Assembly: GCA_013388685.1 (NCBI GenBank)
Contig: JACAET010000053.1
Location: forward strand, 1 to 64,000
DNA: 64,000 bases
Reading direction: 5' to 3'
Source of the DNA: Chloroflexota bacterium
GTDB taxonomy: Bacteria > Chloroflexota > Anaerolineae > Anaerolineales > Villigracilaceae
Of the stretch, positions 35,214 to 44,193 are shown piece after piece (the stretch's first letter is position 1; every line of letters starts with the position of its first letter). The notes beneath the pieces are model-generated. The model was not told the origin of the DNA. It did not search any database and worked only from the letters and a program-made list of their open reading frames with translations. Both the position numbers and the translations under genes were made by a program.

Positions 35214-35295
35214 TGTCACCCTGAGCGAAGCGAAGGGTCTCTACGATTGACATGCGAGATTTTTCGGTCGCCACAACCGCTCCCTCAGAGTGACA
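35214..35295. repeat. TGTCACCCTGAGC-type palindromic repeat, copy 2
   Basis: TGTCACCCTGAGCGAAGCGAA at the left and CTCAGAGTGACA at the right; same left arm and orientation as copy 1. Confidence 0.8.
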
Positions 35296-35302
35296 CGATA
35301 CT

Positions 35303-35770
35303 TTAACTATCCGCCGCATCCAACACGGCTTTCACGATTCTGTCGTATCCCGTACAGCGACACAAATTCCCCGCCAGCCATTCACGGACTTCATGCTCGC
35401 TGGGGTTGGGGTTCTGGTCGAGCAGCGCTTTAGCCGCGACGATAAAGCCCGGGGTGCAGTATCCGCATTGCAGGGCGGCGTGTTCGATGAATTTCTGCTG
35501 CAATGGATGAAGTCCTTCGGGTGTGGCGATGCCTTCAATCGTGGTGACCGACTTGCCTTGAATTTCGACCGCCAGCACAAGGCACGAATTGACCAGCCTG
35601 CCTTCGAGAATAACGTTGCACGATCCGCAATTGCCGTTGTTGCAGCCTTCCTTTGCGCCCATCAAGCCAAGCGTTTCGCGCAACACCTCAAGCAGACTCT
35701 GATGCGGCTCGCACAGGAATTCCACTTCCTCGCCGTTGATTGTGGCTGTGACGTGAGTCTTACTGGGCAT
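35303..35770 (-). CDS. 2Fe-2S subunit of the molybdenum hydroxylase
   Basis: The 155-residue protein has both clusters of the family. The plant-ferredoxin-like site is [15 protein letters not shown] with a later cysteine in NSCLVLAVE, and the C-terminal site is [10 protein letters not shown] with [12 protein letters not shown]. It transfers electrons from the molybdopterin subunit to FAD. I use ATG 35770, which follows AGGAGG and overlaps the FAD-subunit stop by 11 bases; the longer frame upstream only reads through that gene. Confidence 0.95.
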   Translation of the reverse strand: MPSKTHVTATINGEEVEFLCEPHQSLLEVLRETLGLMGAKEGCNNGNCGSCNVILEGRLVNSCLVLAVEIQGKSVTTIEGIATPEGLHPLQQKFIEHAALQCGYCTPGFIVAAKALLDQNPNPSEHEVREWLAGNLCRCTGYDRIVKAVLDAADS

Positions 35771-36644
35771 ATTGACCTCCTGCGCGCTCGATGGCTTTGC
35801 CGACTGCGCGTTCCACGAGAACGGCGCACAAATGTCTGCGATGTTCCGCTGTCCCGCGCAGATCGGTGATCGGCTGGGCAATCGCTTGCGCCCTGTGCGC
35901 GGCTTCTCTGACGTTTTCGCGCGTGACTGCTTTTCCTGCGAGAAAGGCTCCGGCATCGGAAGCCAGCAAAGGCGTGGGCGCGACCGCTCCGAGGGCAATC
36001 CGTGCGGAGACGAATTGCTTTCCCTCCGCATTCAAAACCACGGATGCGCCTGCGCCGACCACGGCGATGTCCATTTCGCTGCGCGGGATGAAGCGCAGAT
36101 AACTTGCGCCAAAGTTCCCCTGGGGAACCGGCACGCCGATGGATGTAAGGAATTCGCCTGGGCGCATCGCGTTCTTTCCCGGCGCCATACAGAATTCCTC
36201 TACAGGCAATGTGCGTGTCTCATTCGAGCCTGTAATATGACAAACCGCCTCATGCACGATCAACGCGGGGATCGAATCCGCCGCGGGCGAGGCGTTGCAC
36301 AGATTGCCTCCCACGCTGGCGCGGTTTTGAATCTGCACCCCGCCAATGAGCCTGACCGCGTCCACCAATCCCGGATAATGTTGGCGTACATTCGGGTCAC
36401 TGCAAATCTGAAAGCACGATGCCGCCGCACCGATGCGCAATCCGTTTTGCGGATCGAATGTCACCTGGGTGAGTTCGGGGATGTTCTTGATGTCAATGAC
36501 AAGTTTGGCTTGGCGGCGACCTTCGCGCAGTTGCACCAGCAAGTCTGTGCCGCCCGCGAGGATCTGCGCCTCCCCGTTTTTGCCTGCAAGAAGAGTTGCA
36601 ACCTCCTCTGCGCTTTTCGGCGTGGCATAATCGAACGACTGCAT
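35760..36644 (-). CDS. FAD-binding subunit of the molybdenum hydroxylase
   Basis: The 294-residue protein shows [19 protein letters not shown], the FAD motif [12 protein letters not shown], and [20 protein letters not shown]. It passes electrons from the iron-sulfur subunit to the acceptor. It is the first gene of the operon. The ATG at 36644 has a GGAG ribosome site, and a TATAAT lies at 36682-36677 on the minus strand, giving a short leader. The nine-residue upstream extension is not needed. Confidence 0.93.
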   Translation of the reverse strand: MQSFDYATPKSAEEVATLLAGKNGEAQILAGGTDLLVQLREGRRQAKLVIDIKNIPELTQVTFDPQNGLRIGAAASCFQICSDPNVRQHYPGLVDAVRLIGGVQIQNRASVGGNLCNASPAADSIPALIVHEAVCHITGSNETRTLPVEEFCMAPGKNAMRPGEFLTSIGVPVPQGNFGASYLRFIPRSEMDIAVVGAGASVVLNAEGKQFVSARIALGAVAPTPLLASDAGAFLAGKAVTRENVREAAHRAQAIAQPITDLRGTAEHRRHLCAVLVERAVGKAIERAGGQYAQ

Positions 36645-36733
36645 AACTCCTCCGATGTTGTGAGCGAACAAATACGATTATATCCGCACGGAAACGGCTT
36701 TCGAGTTTTTCAAACGCTCCGAAGTCTGGCAAC

Positions 36734-37714
36734 CTACTCTTCCTCTTCTTCCTTCACCCCAAACACTTCGTCAATTCGCTTCATGATATCCTCCGTCAAC
36801 TTCGGAGCGACCTCGCCCGCCTTCATGTTCTCCTGCACCTGCTCCACGCGGCTTGCGCCCGTGATGACCGTGCTCACGAACGGATTTTTCAAACACCACG
36901 CCAGTGACAATTGCGCCACAGTGCAGCCCAATTCCTGTGCAATGGGTTCCAACGCCCGCACCTTTGCAATTTTCTCCTGATCGGTTGCATTCTCTTTCAT
37001 CCAATCGAACCCCTGCAAGGAGGCACGGCTGTCCTGCGGGATGCCTTTGTTATACTTGCCGCTCAAGAGTCCCAGCGCCAGCGGACTGAATGTCGTCGCT
37101 CCATACCCATGATCCCTGTAAAAGCGCGCAAAACCGCGTGCGAACCGTTCACGCTCGAACAGGTTGTACACGGGTTGTTCCGTCACGGGTTTGTGCAAAT
37201 GATGCTTTTCGGCGACCGCGATCGCCTCCATGATCTCCGCCGCGCTCCACATCGAAGTGCCCCAATACATTGCCTTGCCCCATTCGATGATGTTGTGCAT
37301 CGCCCACACGGTCTCTTCGATGGGCGTGGTCTGGTCGGGGCGGTGACAATACAACACGTCCACGTAATCCAACTGCAGGCGTTCGAGCGAACCGTTGATT
37401 CCCTCGATCAAACGTTTGCGATTCAAGGTGTTCTTTTCGTTCACATTGTCGTGCACCCCCCAGTAGATCTTCGTTGTAATCAGATAACTGCCCCTGCGCC
37501 AGCCCAGCTTTTTCAGCGCCGCGCCCATTACGCGTTCCGATTCGCCTCTTGCGTATGCTTCGGCATTGTCGAAGAAATTCACGCCCGCCTCGTAAGCCGC
37601 CGCCATGATCTCCGCCGCCCCGTTCACATCCACCTGGTTTTTGAAGGAGATCCATGACCCCAACGACAACTCACTGACTCGAATTCCCGTCCTTCCCAAA
37701 TGACGATATTCCAT
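36734..37714 (-). CDS. Aldo/keto reductase (Kv-beta/YghZ-like)
   Basis: The 326-residue TIM-barrel oxidoreductase has [20 protein letters not shown] at the start. The catalytic Asp-Tyr-Lys-His set is visible in [22 protein letters not shown] and DVLYCHRPD. The C-terminal NADPH-binding part has [15 protein letters not shown]. The similarity is to the voltage-gated potassium channel beta-subunit group, which reduces aldehydes such as methylglyoxal. ATG 37714 has a GGAGGAAC ribosome site; the longer frame crosses the divergent promoter region. Confidence 0.92.
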   Translation of the reverse strand: MEYRHLGRTGIRVSELSLGSWISFKNQVDVNGAAEIMAAAYEAGVNFFDNAEAYARGESERVMGAALKKLGWRRGSYLITTKIYWGVHDNVNEKNTLNRKRLIEGINGSLERLQLDYVDVLYCHRPDQTTPIEETVWAMHNIIEWGKAMYWGTSMWSAAEIMEAIAVAEKHHLHKPVTEQPVYNLFERERFARGFARFYRDHGYGATTFSPLALGLLSGKYNKGIPQDSRASLQGFDWMKENATDQEKIAKVRALEPIAQELGCTVAQLSLAWCLKNPFVSTVITGASRVEQVQENMKAGEVAPKLTEDIMKRIDEVFGVKEEEEE

Positions 37715-37729
37715 TGTTCCTCCATGATG

Positions 37730-37762
37730 AGACTTCGGAAGTCCCCAAGACTTCCGAAGTCT
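37730..37762. repeat. Perfect inverted repeat between divergent genes
   Basis: AGACTTCGGAAGTC and GACTTCCGAAGTCT are exact inverted copies around a five-base loop, and each is itself palindromic. A half copy (CCGAAGTCTGG) lies at 36716-36726, so it may be a dispersed repeat rather than an operator. Confidence 0.7.
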
Positions 37763-37776
37763 GGTTTTCATTCCAT

Positions 37777-37782
37777 TATAAT
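37777..37782 (+). promoter_or_regulatory. TATAAT -10 box 6 nt before the LysM lipoprotein gene
   Basis: TATAAT, then CTCCCC, then ATG at 37789. The lipoprotein signal fixes this start independently, so the leaderless geometry is well supported. Confidence 0.75.
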
Positions 37783-37788
37783 CTCCCC

Positions 37789-38730
37789 ATGCGCCGCAAT
37801 CTAACCTCCGCCTTCTGTCTTCTGATTTTTTTGACCGCTTGCAGCCCACAAACGACCGCATTCACGCCGGAGCCTGTGGATCTCCTCCCATACCTCACCG
37901 CCACCCGAGCCACGCATCCGCCTCCTACGGTCCATTGGGTCGCGCCGGAGACGCCTCTTCCCACCCCCACGCCTTTTACCTACACCGTTCGGCAGGGCGA
38001 AACCATCAGCAGTATCGCCCTCAAGTTCGGCGTTTCCATGGACGATTTGATCGCGGCAAACCCCGAAATCTCACCCAACATCATGCCGGTTGGAACAGTT
38101 CTCAAAATACCCGGCAATCCAATCAACCTTTCAGGCGAAGCGACGCCAACACCCGTTCCGTTCATCGTGGAGCAGGCTGTATGTTATCCCACCGCCAGCA
38201 AAGGACTGTGGTGCTTCGCGCTCGCTCGCCACGACTTTCCCGACTTGATGGAAAACATCAGCGCCCAAGTGACGCTGGTCGACTCGCATGGGGGATTCCT
38301 TGCCGCGCAAACCGCATTATTGCCATTGAATATCCTCCCGCCGAATACCTCCCTGCCTCTCTCGGTTTACTTCGCTCCCGATATTCCCGTGGAGGCAATG
38401 CCTCAGGTTCAGATGTTGACCGCCATTCGCCTGTCGCTGAACGACCCGCGTTATTTGCCTGCCACGATCAACAACACGCTTGTGCAGATTGATTCGGATG
38501 GACACTTCGCCCAGGTCAGTGGGGAGGTTCATTTGCCGGCGGAATCGAACGCCGCGACAAAAACCTGGGTCGCGGCGGTGGCGTACGATGAAACCGGACG
38601 CGTGGTGGGTGTCCGGCGCTGGGAGGGCGGGGGAATCCAGCCTGGGGGGAAGATCAGGTTCGAGATGACGGTGGCAAGCCTCGGCGGGGTTCTGAGGCGG
38701 GTGGAGTTTGCGGTAGAAGCGCGCCCTTGA
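37789..38730 (+). CDS. LysM-domain lipoprotein
   Basis: The 313-residue protein has the lipobox signal [14 protein letters not shown] proline/threonine linker leads to one LysM domain (about residues 63-110): [20 protein letters not shown] and [18 protein letters not shown]. It should bind peptidoglycan-like glycans at the cell surface. The C-terminal 190 residues form a beta-rich domain ([20 protein letters not shown] and following), a family I cannot name. The frame extends upstream to 37714 but only through the hairpin repeat. Confidence 0.87.
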   Translation: MRRNLTSAFCLLIFLTACSPQTTAFTPEPVDLLPYLTATRATHPPPTVHWVAPETPLPTPTPFTYTVRQGETISSIALKFGVSMDDLIAANPEISPNIMPVGTVLKIPGNPINLSGEATPTPVPFIVEQAVCYPTASKGLWCFALARHDFPDLMENISAQVTLVDSHGGFLAAQTALLPLNILPPNTSLPLSVYFAPDIPVEAMPQVQMLTAIRLSLNDPRYLPATINNTLVQIDSDGHFAQVSGEVHLPAESNAATKTWVAAVAYDETGRVVGVRRWEGGGIQPGGKIRFEMTVASLGGVLRRVEFAVEARP

Positions 38731-38815
38731 CCCCACCCCCTCCGCCGCTAAAGCGGCACCTCCCCCAAAATCCGACTGGGGTTCGTCGGGTTTTGGGGGA
38801 GGCGGGGTGGGGGGG
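38731..38815. repeat. Palindromic repeat between convergent genes
   Basis: CCCCACCCCCTCC/GGCGGGGTGGGG outer arms, CCTCCCCCAAAA/TTTTGGGGGAGG inner arms and a small CCGCTAAAGCGG hairpin. It fills the 86 bases between two stop codons and could act as a bidirectional terminator. Same family as the rnpB insertion. Confidence 0.85.
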
Positions 38816-38816
38816 T

Positions 38817-40406
38817 CTATTTCCCATCCAGCCACATATATCGTTCGATCGGAATATCAATCGGCGTCAGCACATATCCTTTTACGTAGGGCTTGACCAG
38901 TTCGTACTCCAGCCAATGGACGGTGAACAACGCGGCGGCATCGTCCACGAGCATCTGCTCGGCTTGCTGGTACATCGCGATGCGTTTCGTTACATCCTGT
39001 TCGACGCGGGCGGCTTCGAGGAGCGAGTCGAGTTCGGGGTTGGAGTAGCCTCCATTGTTTTGATTTGAGCCCGTGTGGAACAGCACATCCGCAAAGTTTT
39101 CGGGGTCGGGATAATCGGCGCACCAGCCGCCGCTGAAAAGCTGGCCGTGATTGTTCGCGTAGATCTGATCATAGTAGAAATTCGGCTCGATATTTTCGAC
39201 CATGATCGTCACGCCGAGATTCTTTTTCCACATGTCCGCCAGTGCCGCGACATCCGAACTGACATAACTGCCGAGTCCCGAGTTGGTGAAGACGATGGGG
39301 GGCAGGTTGATTCCGTATTTCGATTGTTTCAAGAGTTCGCGTGCTTGTGCCGGGTCGTACGGCAATCCTTGCAAGGCAATGTTGAAGCCGGGCAAGCCGG
39401 GCGGGTAAATGCCATGCGCAGGTAATGCATGACCGTTCAACACCACGTCAATGTATTGCTGACGGTTGAATGCCATGGAAAACGCCTTGCGGACGTTGAC
39501 ATCATCGAAAGGCGGCTGTGTCGAGTCGAACGTGACATAACCTGTGCAAAGCGACACGCCTGTGCGCAGTTCGTTGAAAAGAGGCTCGGTGGGATCGGTG
39601 AAACGTTCGACGGAGTACACGCCTGTAATGTCCACATCGCCGGTCTCGTACAGGCGCTGACTGTCGCCCGAGTACAAATTGACGACGATATACGGAATGG
39701 ATGGCGCGCCCAGGTAGAAATCCCGATTGGCTTCGTAGACGATGCGCTCGAAGGATGTCCACTCGATCAGGCGGTAGGGACCTGTGCCATTGGGGCGGCG
39801 GTACCAGTCGCTGCTGCTTTCCACATTTTCCTTATCCAGTACGAACGATGTGGGGTAGGTGAGTTTGAGGAGGAAATAGGGTTTGGGGGCGTCAATCGTA
39901 ATTTGCAAGGTGTGTTCGTCGAGCGCTTTGATGCCTGCGATTTGATCCGCCTGACCCGAGGCGTATTCGTAAATACCGACGATGTCGCCCAGGTAGGTCA
40001 ACGCGGTATCCGAGGCGAGTTCGGGGCTGGCGGCGCGTTCGAGCGAATACACAAAGTCCTGGGCGGTGACCGCGCGTCCGTTATGGAACTTCGCATTCTG
40101 ACGCAGGCGGAAGGTGTAGGTCATGCCGTCCGGGCTTACCTCCCAACTCTCTGCAAGGTCAGGCGTCAGATTCAACTGCGGGTCGAACGAGACCAGCCCG
40201 CTGAAGACGCGTTTGTCGCCGGATCCATACGTCGTATGCGGATCGTATTGTCTTGGATTGGTGGTCTCGCCTCCTTCCAGGACCAGAGCCTGATTCAGCG
40301 GAATATCGGTTTGCCACGCCGCTACCTGTTTCACACTTGGCGATGTGATGGATGAAATTCCAACCGCAAGAACGAACAAGATGGTGATCGTTTTTTTACT
40401 GAACAT
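38817..40406 (-). CDS. ABC transporter peptide/solute-binding protein (SBP family 5)
   Basis: The 529-residue protein has a signal peptide (TITILFVLAVGISSITSP) and the family-5 opening NPRQYDPHTTYGSGDKRVFSG. It continues with LAESWEVSPDGMTYTFRLRQ, the signature segment of oligopeptide-binding proteins. It delivers peptides or other solutes to an ABC importer, but no permease or ATPase gene is adjacent. No lipobox cysteine is seen. ATG 40406 has an AGGAGG ribosome site and overlaps the upstream peptidase stop by 11 bases. Confidence 0.92.
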   Translation of the reverse strand: MFSKKTITILFVLAVGISSITSPSVKQVAAWQTDIPLNQALVLEGGETTNPRQYDPHTTYGSGDKRVFSGLVSFDPQLNLTPDLAESWEVSPDGMTYTFRLRQNAKFHNGRAVTAQDFVYSLERAASPELASDTALTYLGDIVGIYEYASGQADQIAGIKALDEHTLQITIDAPKPYFLLKLTYPTSFVLDKENVESSSDWYRRPNGTGPYRLIEWTSFERIVYEANRDFYLGAPSIPYIVVNLYSGDSQRLYETGDVDITGVYSVERFTDPTEPLFNELRTGVSLCTGYVTFDSTQPPFDDVNVRKAFSMAFNRQQYIDVVLNGHALPAHGIYPPGLPGFNIALQGLPYDPAQARELLKQSKYGINLPPIVFTNSGLGSYVSSDVAALADMWKKNLGVTIMVENIEPNFYYDQIYANNHGQLFSGGWCADYPDPENFADVLFHTGSNQNNGGYSNPELDSLLEAARVEQDVTKRIAMYQQAEQMLVDDAAALFTVHWLEYELVKPYVKGYVLTPIDIPIERYMWLDGK

Positions 40407-41790
40407 GATTTCCTCCTTTTTTGCGGTTTTGGGCACGGATGAAAAAGCCGAGGGCAACCACTCCAATGATGAGCAGGAAAAGACAACAAACGCCGAGCAG
40501 CGCCAGTGTCAACGCGAGGGGAGGTCCGTTTCGGATGGGGGAGGAATCGTCCGGCGCCGGCTCACCGAAGGTCGAAGTGGGGACGGGCGTCGGCGTGGCG
40601 ATCTGTTGCGCCCGCGGCGCGCCGGAAATGGGGACGATGGTGGGAACGTAGGTCGGCGTGGGTTGCGCCGTCGGCTGTGCAGAGACGACCCGCGGCGCGG
40701 CGCCAATGCCCGCTCTCCAGGCGTCTTCGAGCCCTTCCACATCGAAGCCGTATATGTCCATGAGCGCGTCGTCAATCGCCGCGCCGTCGCGCAGAGAGGT
40801 GAGCAAGGCGGTCATCTTTGCCTGCCCGTAAGTTTCGATAAGGAACTTAACGATGCTGTACGACTGGCTGTAGGAAAGATATGCCTTGCTGGGAACCTCC
40901 GAAAATCCTGCGCTCAGCGAACGGACGGTGAGCAGGGTATCGTTTCTGATGGCATCCTCGAGTTGTTCTTGAGAAGCGGGGTCGAGTCCGCCTTCGCTGT
41001 ATACGGCAAGTCCTTCGTTCAGCCAGGTGGGCACACCGCCGAGGCAGGAGAAGGTGAGATGACCCACGAGAACATGAGTCAATTCGTGGACGATGGCGTC
41101 ACGCCCCCACTCGAGGTCGGATTGAGAAATGCCGAGAATGACGATATCGTGTTCGGGAAACGCCTGCCCGCCGGTCCATGAGGGTTCGTAGAGAATAGCT
41201 TCCCGCAGATCGTTTGTGTCTGCGTAGATGTACAAGTCAATGGGGGATTGAGCGGTAAGACCCGATTTCGTCCTGTTGAAATCCAGCCCGGCTTTGGCGG
41301 CGTCGAGCAGGTCTTGTGCAAATGCCTGACTGCCCGAGTAGTAATGCAGGCTGAGTTTGTCGGCGGTGATGGTTTTCCAGGGATGCCCAGAATCGAGCCA
41401 GGTAACGGTTTGTTGATCCGACAAGGTTTCTTTGCCGGTTTCGTCGGTGTAGCGCCAGCGCCACCAGAGGGTGGCGCCGGGAGGCAAAGACCCGCTCTGG
41501 CGCATATCCCATGTCCACTCCACGTTGACAGATTTGCCCGGGTCGAACTGCGGGAAGGCTTTGGCAATCACCTCGCCGCAGGTCAACTGGTCGGCGCCGT
41601 ATTCGAGGACGATGGAGGTGATATTAGCGGTCGAACTGATCGTGGCGCTGAACGTCACTGCCAGGGGAAAGGAGAGGGTCGCGCGGTTTTGGGTCACGTC
41701 CGCTTGCGGGGAGGCGGAGGCGGGGCGGGCGGCGAACAGGCTTAGGCTGAGGCTGATTGTCAGCGTGAGCAGGGTCAGAATTCGTTGCAT
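40396..41790 (-). CDS. Membrane-anchored MA-family metallopeptidase
   Basis: The 464-residue protein has a signal peptide (RILTLLTLTISLSLSLFA), an extracellular beta-rich domain, and a gluzincin-type zinc site IVHELTHVLVGHL (HExxH) followed by WLNEGLAVYSEGG, where the glutamate is the third ligand. A threonine/proline linker and one C-terminal membrane helix (LALTLALLGVCCLFLLIIG) with a basic tail follow. It should cleave proteins outside the cell while tethered. ATG 41790 has an AGGAG site. It is co-transcribed with the solute-binding protein. Confidence 0.87.
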   Translation of the reverse strand: MQRILTLLTLTISLSLSLFAARPASASPQADVTQNRATLSFPLAVTFSATISSTANITSIVLEYGADQLTCGEVIAKAFPQFDPGKSVNVEWTWDMRQSGSLPPGATLWWRWRYTDETGKETLSDQQTVTWLDSGHPWKTITADKLSLHYYSGSQAFAQDLLDAAKAGLDFNRTKSGLTAQSPIDLYIYADTNDLREAILYEPSWTGGQAFPEHDIVILGISQSDLEWGRDAIVHELTHVLVGHLTFSCLGGVPTWLNEGLAVYSEGGLDPASQEQLEDAIRNDTLLTVRSLSAGFSEVPSKAYLSYSQSYSIVKFLIETYGQAKMTALLTSLRDGAAIDDALMDIYGFDVEGLEDAWRAGIGAAPRVVSAQPTAQPTPTYVPTIVPISGAPRAQQIATPTPVPTSTFGEPAPDDSSPIRNGPPLALTLALLGVCCLFLLIIGVVALGFFIRAQNRKKGGNHVQ

Positions 41791-41871
41791 AGCGTGTCTC
41801 CTGGTCAGATTGACTGAGTTTATCACGTTGCTGGGTCACCTTCCAGACACTTTTCAATCTGCAAGCCATTG

Positions 41872-41901
41872 TTTGACGCTTGTATACCTTGCAAGTATAA
41901 T
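41872..41901 (+). promoter_or_regulatory. Promoter of the signalling island
   Basis: TTGACG (41872-41877), 18 bases, TATAAT (41896-41901), about 42 bases before the DUF4388 gene. Confidence 0.85.
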
Positions 41902-41943
41902 CTTTTCGTTACTCCCGCTCTGGGAGGTTTTGTTGAGGTTTCA

Positions 41944-42750
41944 ATGGCCCTTCGTGGAAATTTACGCGATTTTACGATTACGCAACTACTCAACCTGATC
42001 AATCTGGCTCACAAGACTGGCACGCTGGTGGTGGATGGTCCCAGTGAGCAGGCGTTTATTTCCTTCCGTGAAGGGAAACTGGCGTACGCGCGCATCGGGC
42101 AGGATGACGGTTCGCTTGCCGCCGTTCTGCACAAGGCAAACCGTCTGACGGTAAACCAGTATCGCGCCATTGTGGAACGCGCGGGAAAGATCTCGGACAA
42201 GGAGTTGGGTCTGCTGTTGATTAATTCGGGGTATCTCACCCAGGAGGAGATTCTTGCCAATCTGCAGGGATATTTTACGGAGGTGGTGCGCCGGCTGTTC
42301 ACGTGGGTGGAGGGAATGTTCCGTTTTGAACCCGAGATGATGCCGCCCGCCGACCGGATCAACGTCCGGCTCGATCTCGAAAACATCATCATCGAGGGTT
42401 CGCGCCAATTGCGCGAGTGGGAGCAGCTTTCGGATGAAATTCCCAGCCTTGAGATGGCGCTGAAGTTTACAGACCGCCCCCTGAAGAATGTAAACCTGAG
42501 TGTGGAGGAGTGGCGTGTGGTCTCCTTTATCAACCCCAAGAATACAATGAAGCAGATCGCACAGACGAACAAGATGAACGATCTGGAAATTCGCCGGATC
42601 GTGTATGGTTTGTTGCAGGCGGGGCTTGTGGAAATCGTTCGTCCCGAGGGCGTTGTCGTTCAGCAAAGTCCGAAGATGTTCCCGACACAGGTCAAAGAGG
42701 AACAAAAATCATTGGTTAATAAATTGATTGGGCGCATCAAGACGCTCTAG
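41944..42750 (+). CDS. DUF4388 (PATAN) domain protein
   Basis: The 268-residue protein begins MALRGNLRDFTITQLLNLIN and continues with AHKTGTLVVDG and FREGKLAYARIGQDDG, the hallmark of DUF4388/PATAN domains, which occur with two-component and GTPase signalling. The middle LLLINSGYLTQEEILANLQGY is helical. The C-terminal part NTMKQIAQTNKMNDLEIRRI resembles a winged-helix domain. It opens the signalling operon. The ATG at 41944 is chosen because the longer frame runs through the promoter. Confidence 0.85.
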   Translation: MALRGNLRDFTITQLLNLINLAHKTGTLVVDGPSEQAFISFREGKLAYARIGQDDGSLAAVLHKANRLTVNQYRAIVERAGKISDKELGLLLINSGYLTQEEILANLQGYFTEVVRRLFTWVEGMFRFEPEMMPPADRINVRLDLENIIIEGSRQLREWEQLSDEIPSLEMALKFTDRPLKNVNLSVEEWRVVSFINPKNTMKQIAQTNKMNDLEIRRIVYGLLQAGLVEIVRPEGVVVQQSPKMFPTQVKEEQKSLVNKLIGRIKTL

Positions 42751-42777
42751 TTTTTGAGGCGGAAGGATTGAGGAATC

Positions 42778-43308
42778 ATGCAAACCGTAAAAATGGTTGT
42801 CACAGGTCCATTCAGCGCAGGCAAGACGGAATTCATCCAGTCTGTCAGCGAGATTGACGTGGTCTCGACCGAACGCAAGATCTCCAACAAGGCGGAGGCG
42901 GCGATCAAGGAAGCCACGACTGTTGCGATGGATTTCGGACGCATCACCGTTGACGAAGACCTGGTCCTTTACTTGTTTGGAACCCCGGGGCAAAAGCGTT
43001 TCGATTTCATGTGGGAAATCCTTTCGGAGGGCATGCTGGGCTTTATTGTGATGGTGGACAGCACCCGTCCCGAGACCTTCCGCGAGGCGCGTTCGATCCT
43101 CGAAACCTTCCGCGCCTACGCGCCCACGCCCTATGTCGTCGCGGCAAACAAACAGGACATGGAGGACGCCTGGGATATGGAGGATATGCGTCACGCCCTT
43201 CGTCTTGATGATAAAGTCAAATTCCTTCCCTGCGTTGCCACCGACAAGGACGCCGTCAAATCGGTACTCCTCGAGTTGTTATACAGCATTCTGGCTGAAA
43301 TGGAATAA
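42778..43308 (+). CDS. Conservon-type (CvnD-like) small Ras-like GTPase
   Basis: The 176-residue protein is a single GTPase domain. G1 is VTGPFSAGKTEF (residues 9-19). The segment TTVAMDFGRITVDEDLVLYL is nearly diagnostic for CvnD-like GTPases of actinobacterial conservons, followed by G3 FGTPGQKRF. G4 is ANKQD and G5 PCVAT. It should act as a GTP-driven switch. In conservons the partners are a sensor-like ATPase, a roadblock protein and DUF742; here the neighbour upstream is a PATAN protein instead. Confidence 0.9.
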   Translation: MQTVKMVVTGPFSAGKTEFIQSVSEIDVVSTERKISNKAEAAIKEATTVAMDFGRITVDEDLVLYLFGTPGQKRFDFMWEILSEGMLGFIVMVDSTRPETFREARSILETFRAYAPTPYVVAANKQDMEDAWDMEDMRHALRLDDKVKFLPCVATDKDAVKSVLLELLYSILAEME

Positions 43309-43332
43309 ACGTATCTCGGCTGGCAGGTCATC

Positions 43333-44193
43333 GTGTCTTCGATTACTACCGATCAGGGCATCGTTCACTACGAAGTATACGGGCGGGGGAAGCCCGTCAT
43401 TCTTCTGCACGGCTGGCTCGGTTCCTGGGGCTTGTGGCAGGAGACGATGGCGTATCTGGGCAGGTATTATCGCACGTATGCCCTGGATTTTTGGGGGTTC
43501 GGCGAATCGGGCAAGAAACGCGAAACCTATGCCGTACAGGATTTTGTCAGCCTGGTGAACCAATTCATGGAACAACTGGGCATCATGCACGCCCCGCTTG
43601 TCGGTCACAGCATGGGCGGCACCGTCAGCCTGTCGGTCGCCATTCGCTACCCTGAACGTGTCAGCAAGGTGGTCGTCGTTGGTTCGCCCATCGTCGGTTC
43701 GTCGCTGGCGTTTCCCCTTAAACTTGCCGGAATGCGCCCCATTGCCTTCCTGTTGTTCAATATGATGACCGTCTTCCGCTTCGGCGTGCGGATGGCTTCA
43801 CCGATCATTTGCCGCGACGAACGATTTGCGGATATGATGGATCGCGACCTTTCCCGGACGACGGTCGAATCCTTCCTGCTCTCGATTGCTTCACTTCGAA
43901 GAACCGACCTGCGTCCGATGCTCGATCAGATCAAAATTCCCGCCATGGGCATTTACGGCGATCGGGATAACATCGTCCACCCCAAGCAATGGCAGCCGAT
44001 GCAAAAGGGAATCCCGCACGCTCAAATCGAGCGCTTTCCCCTTGCCGGACATTTTCCCATGCTGGAGGAACCCCAGGCATTCTCCGAACGATTAAAAGCG
44101 TTTTTGGACAAGGAAACGCCGGTGCAACCCTCCGCGCAAGCCCAACCCTCCCCTTTGAAATCAACCACCACATCTGTAACGCTGGCTCCATGA
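43333..44193 (+). CDS. Alpha/beta hydrolase (intact catalytic triad)
   Basis: The 286-residue protein has GTG as start. The oxyanion segment LLHGWLGSWG, the nucleophile elbow VGHSMGGTVS (S93), the acid in YGDRDNIVH and the base in AGHFPMLEEP form a full triad. It should hydrolyse an ester or related bond. A paralogue at 56044 closes the same island but lacks the serine. The gene overlaps the V4R gene by four bases. Confidence 0.9.
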   Translation: MSSITTDQGIVHYEVYGRGKPVILLHGWLGSWGLWQETMAYLGRYYRTYALDFWGFGESGKKRETYAVQDFVSLVNQFMEQLGIMHAPLVGHSMGGTVSLSVAIRYPERVSKVVVVGSPIVGSSLAFPLKLAGMRPIAFLLFNMMTVFRFGVRMASPIICRDERFADMMDRDLSRTTVESFLLSIASLRRTDLRPMLDQIKIPAMGIYGDRDNIVHPKQWQPMQKGIPHAQIERFPLAGHFPMLEEPQAFSERLKAFLDKETPVQPSAQAQPSPLKSTTTSVTLAP

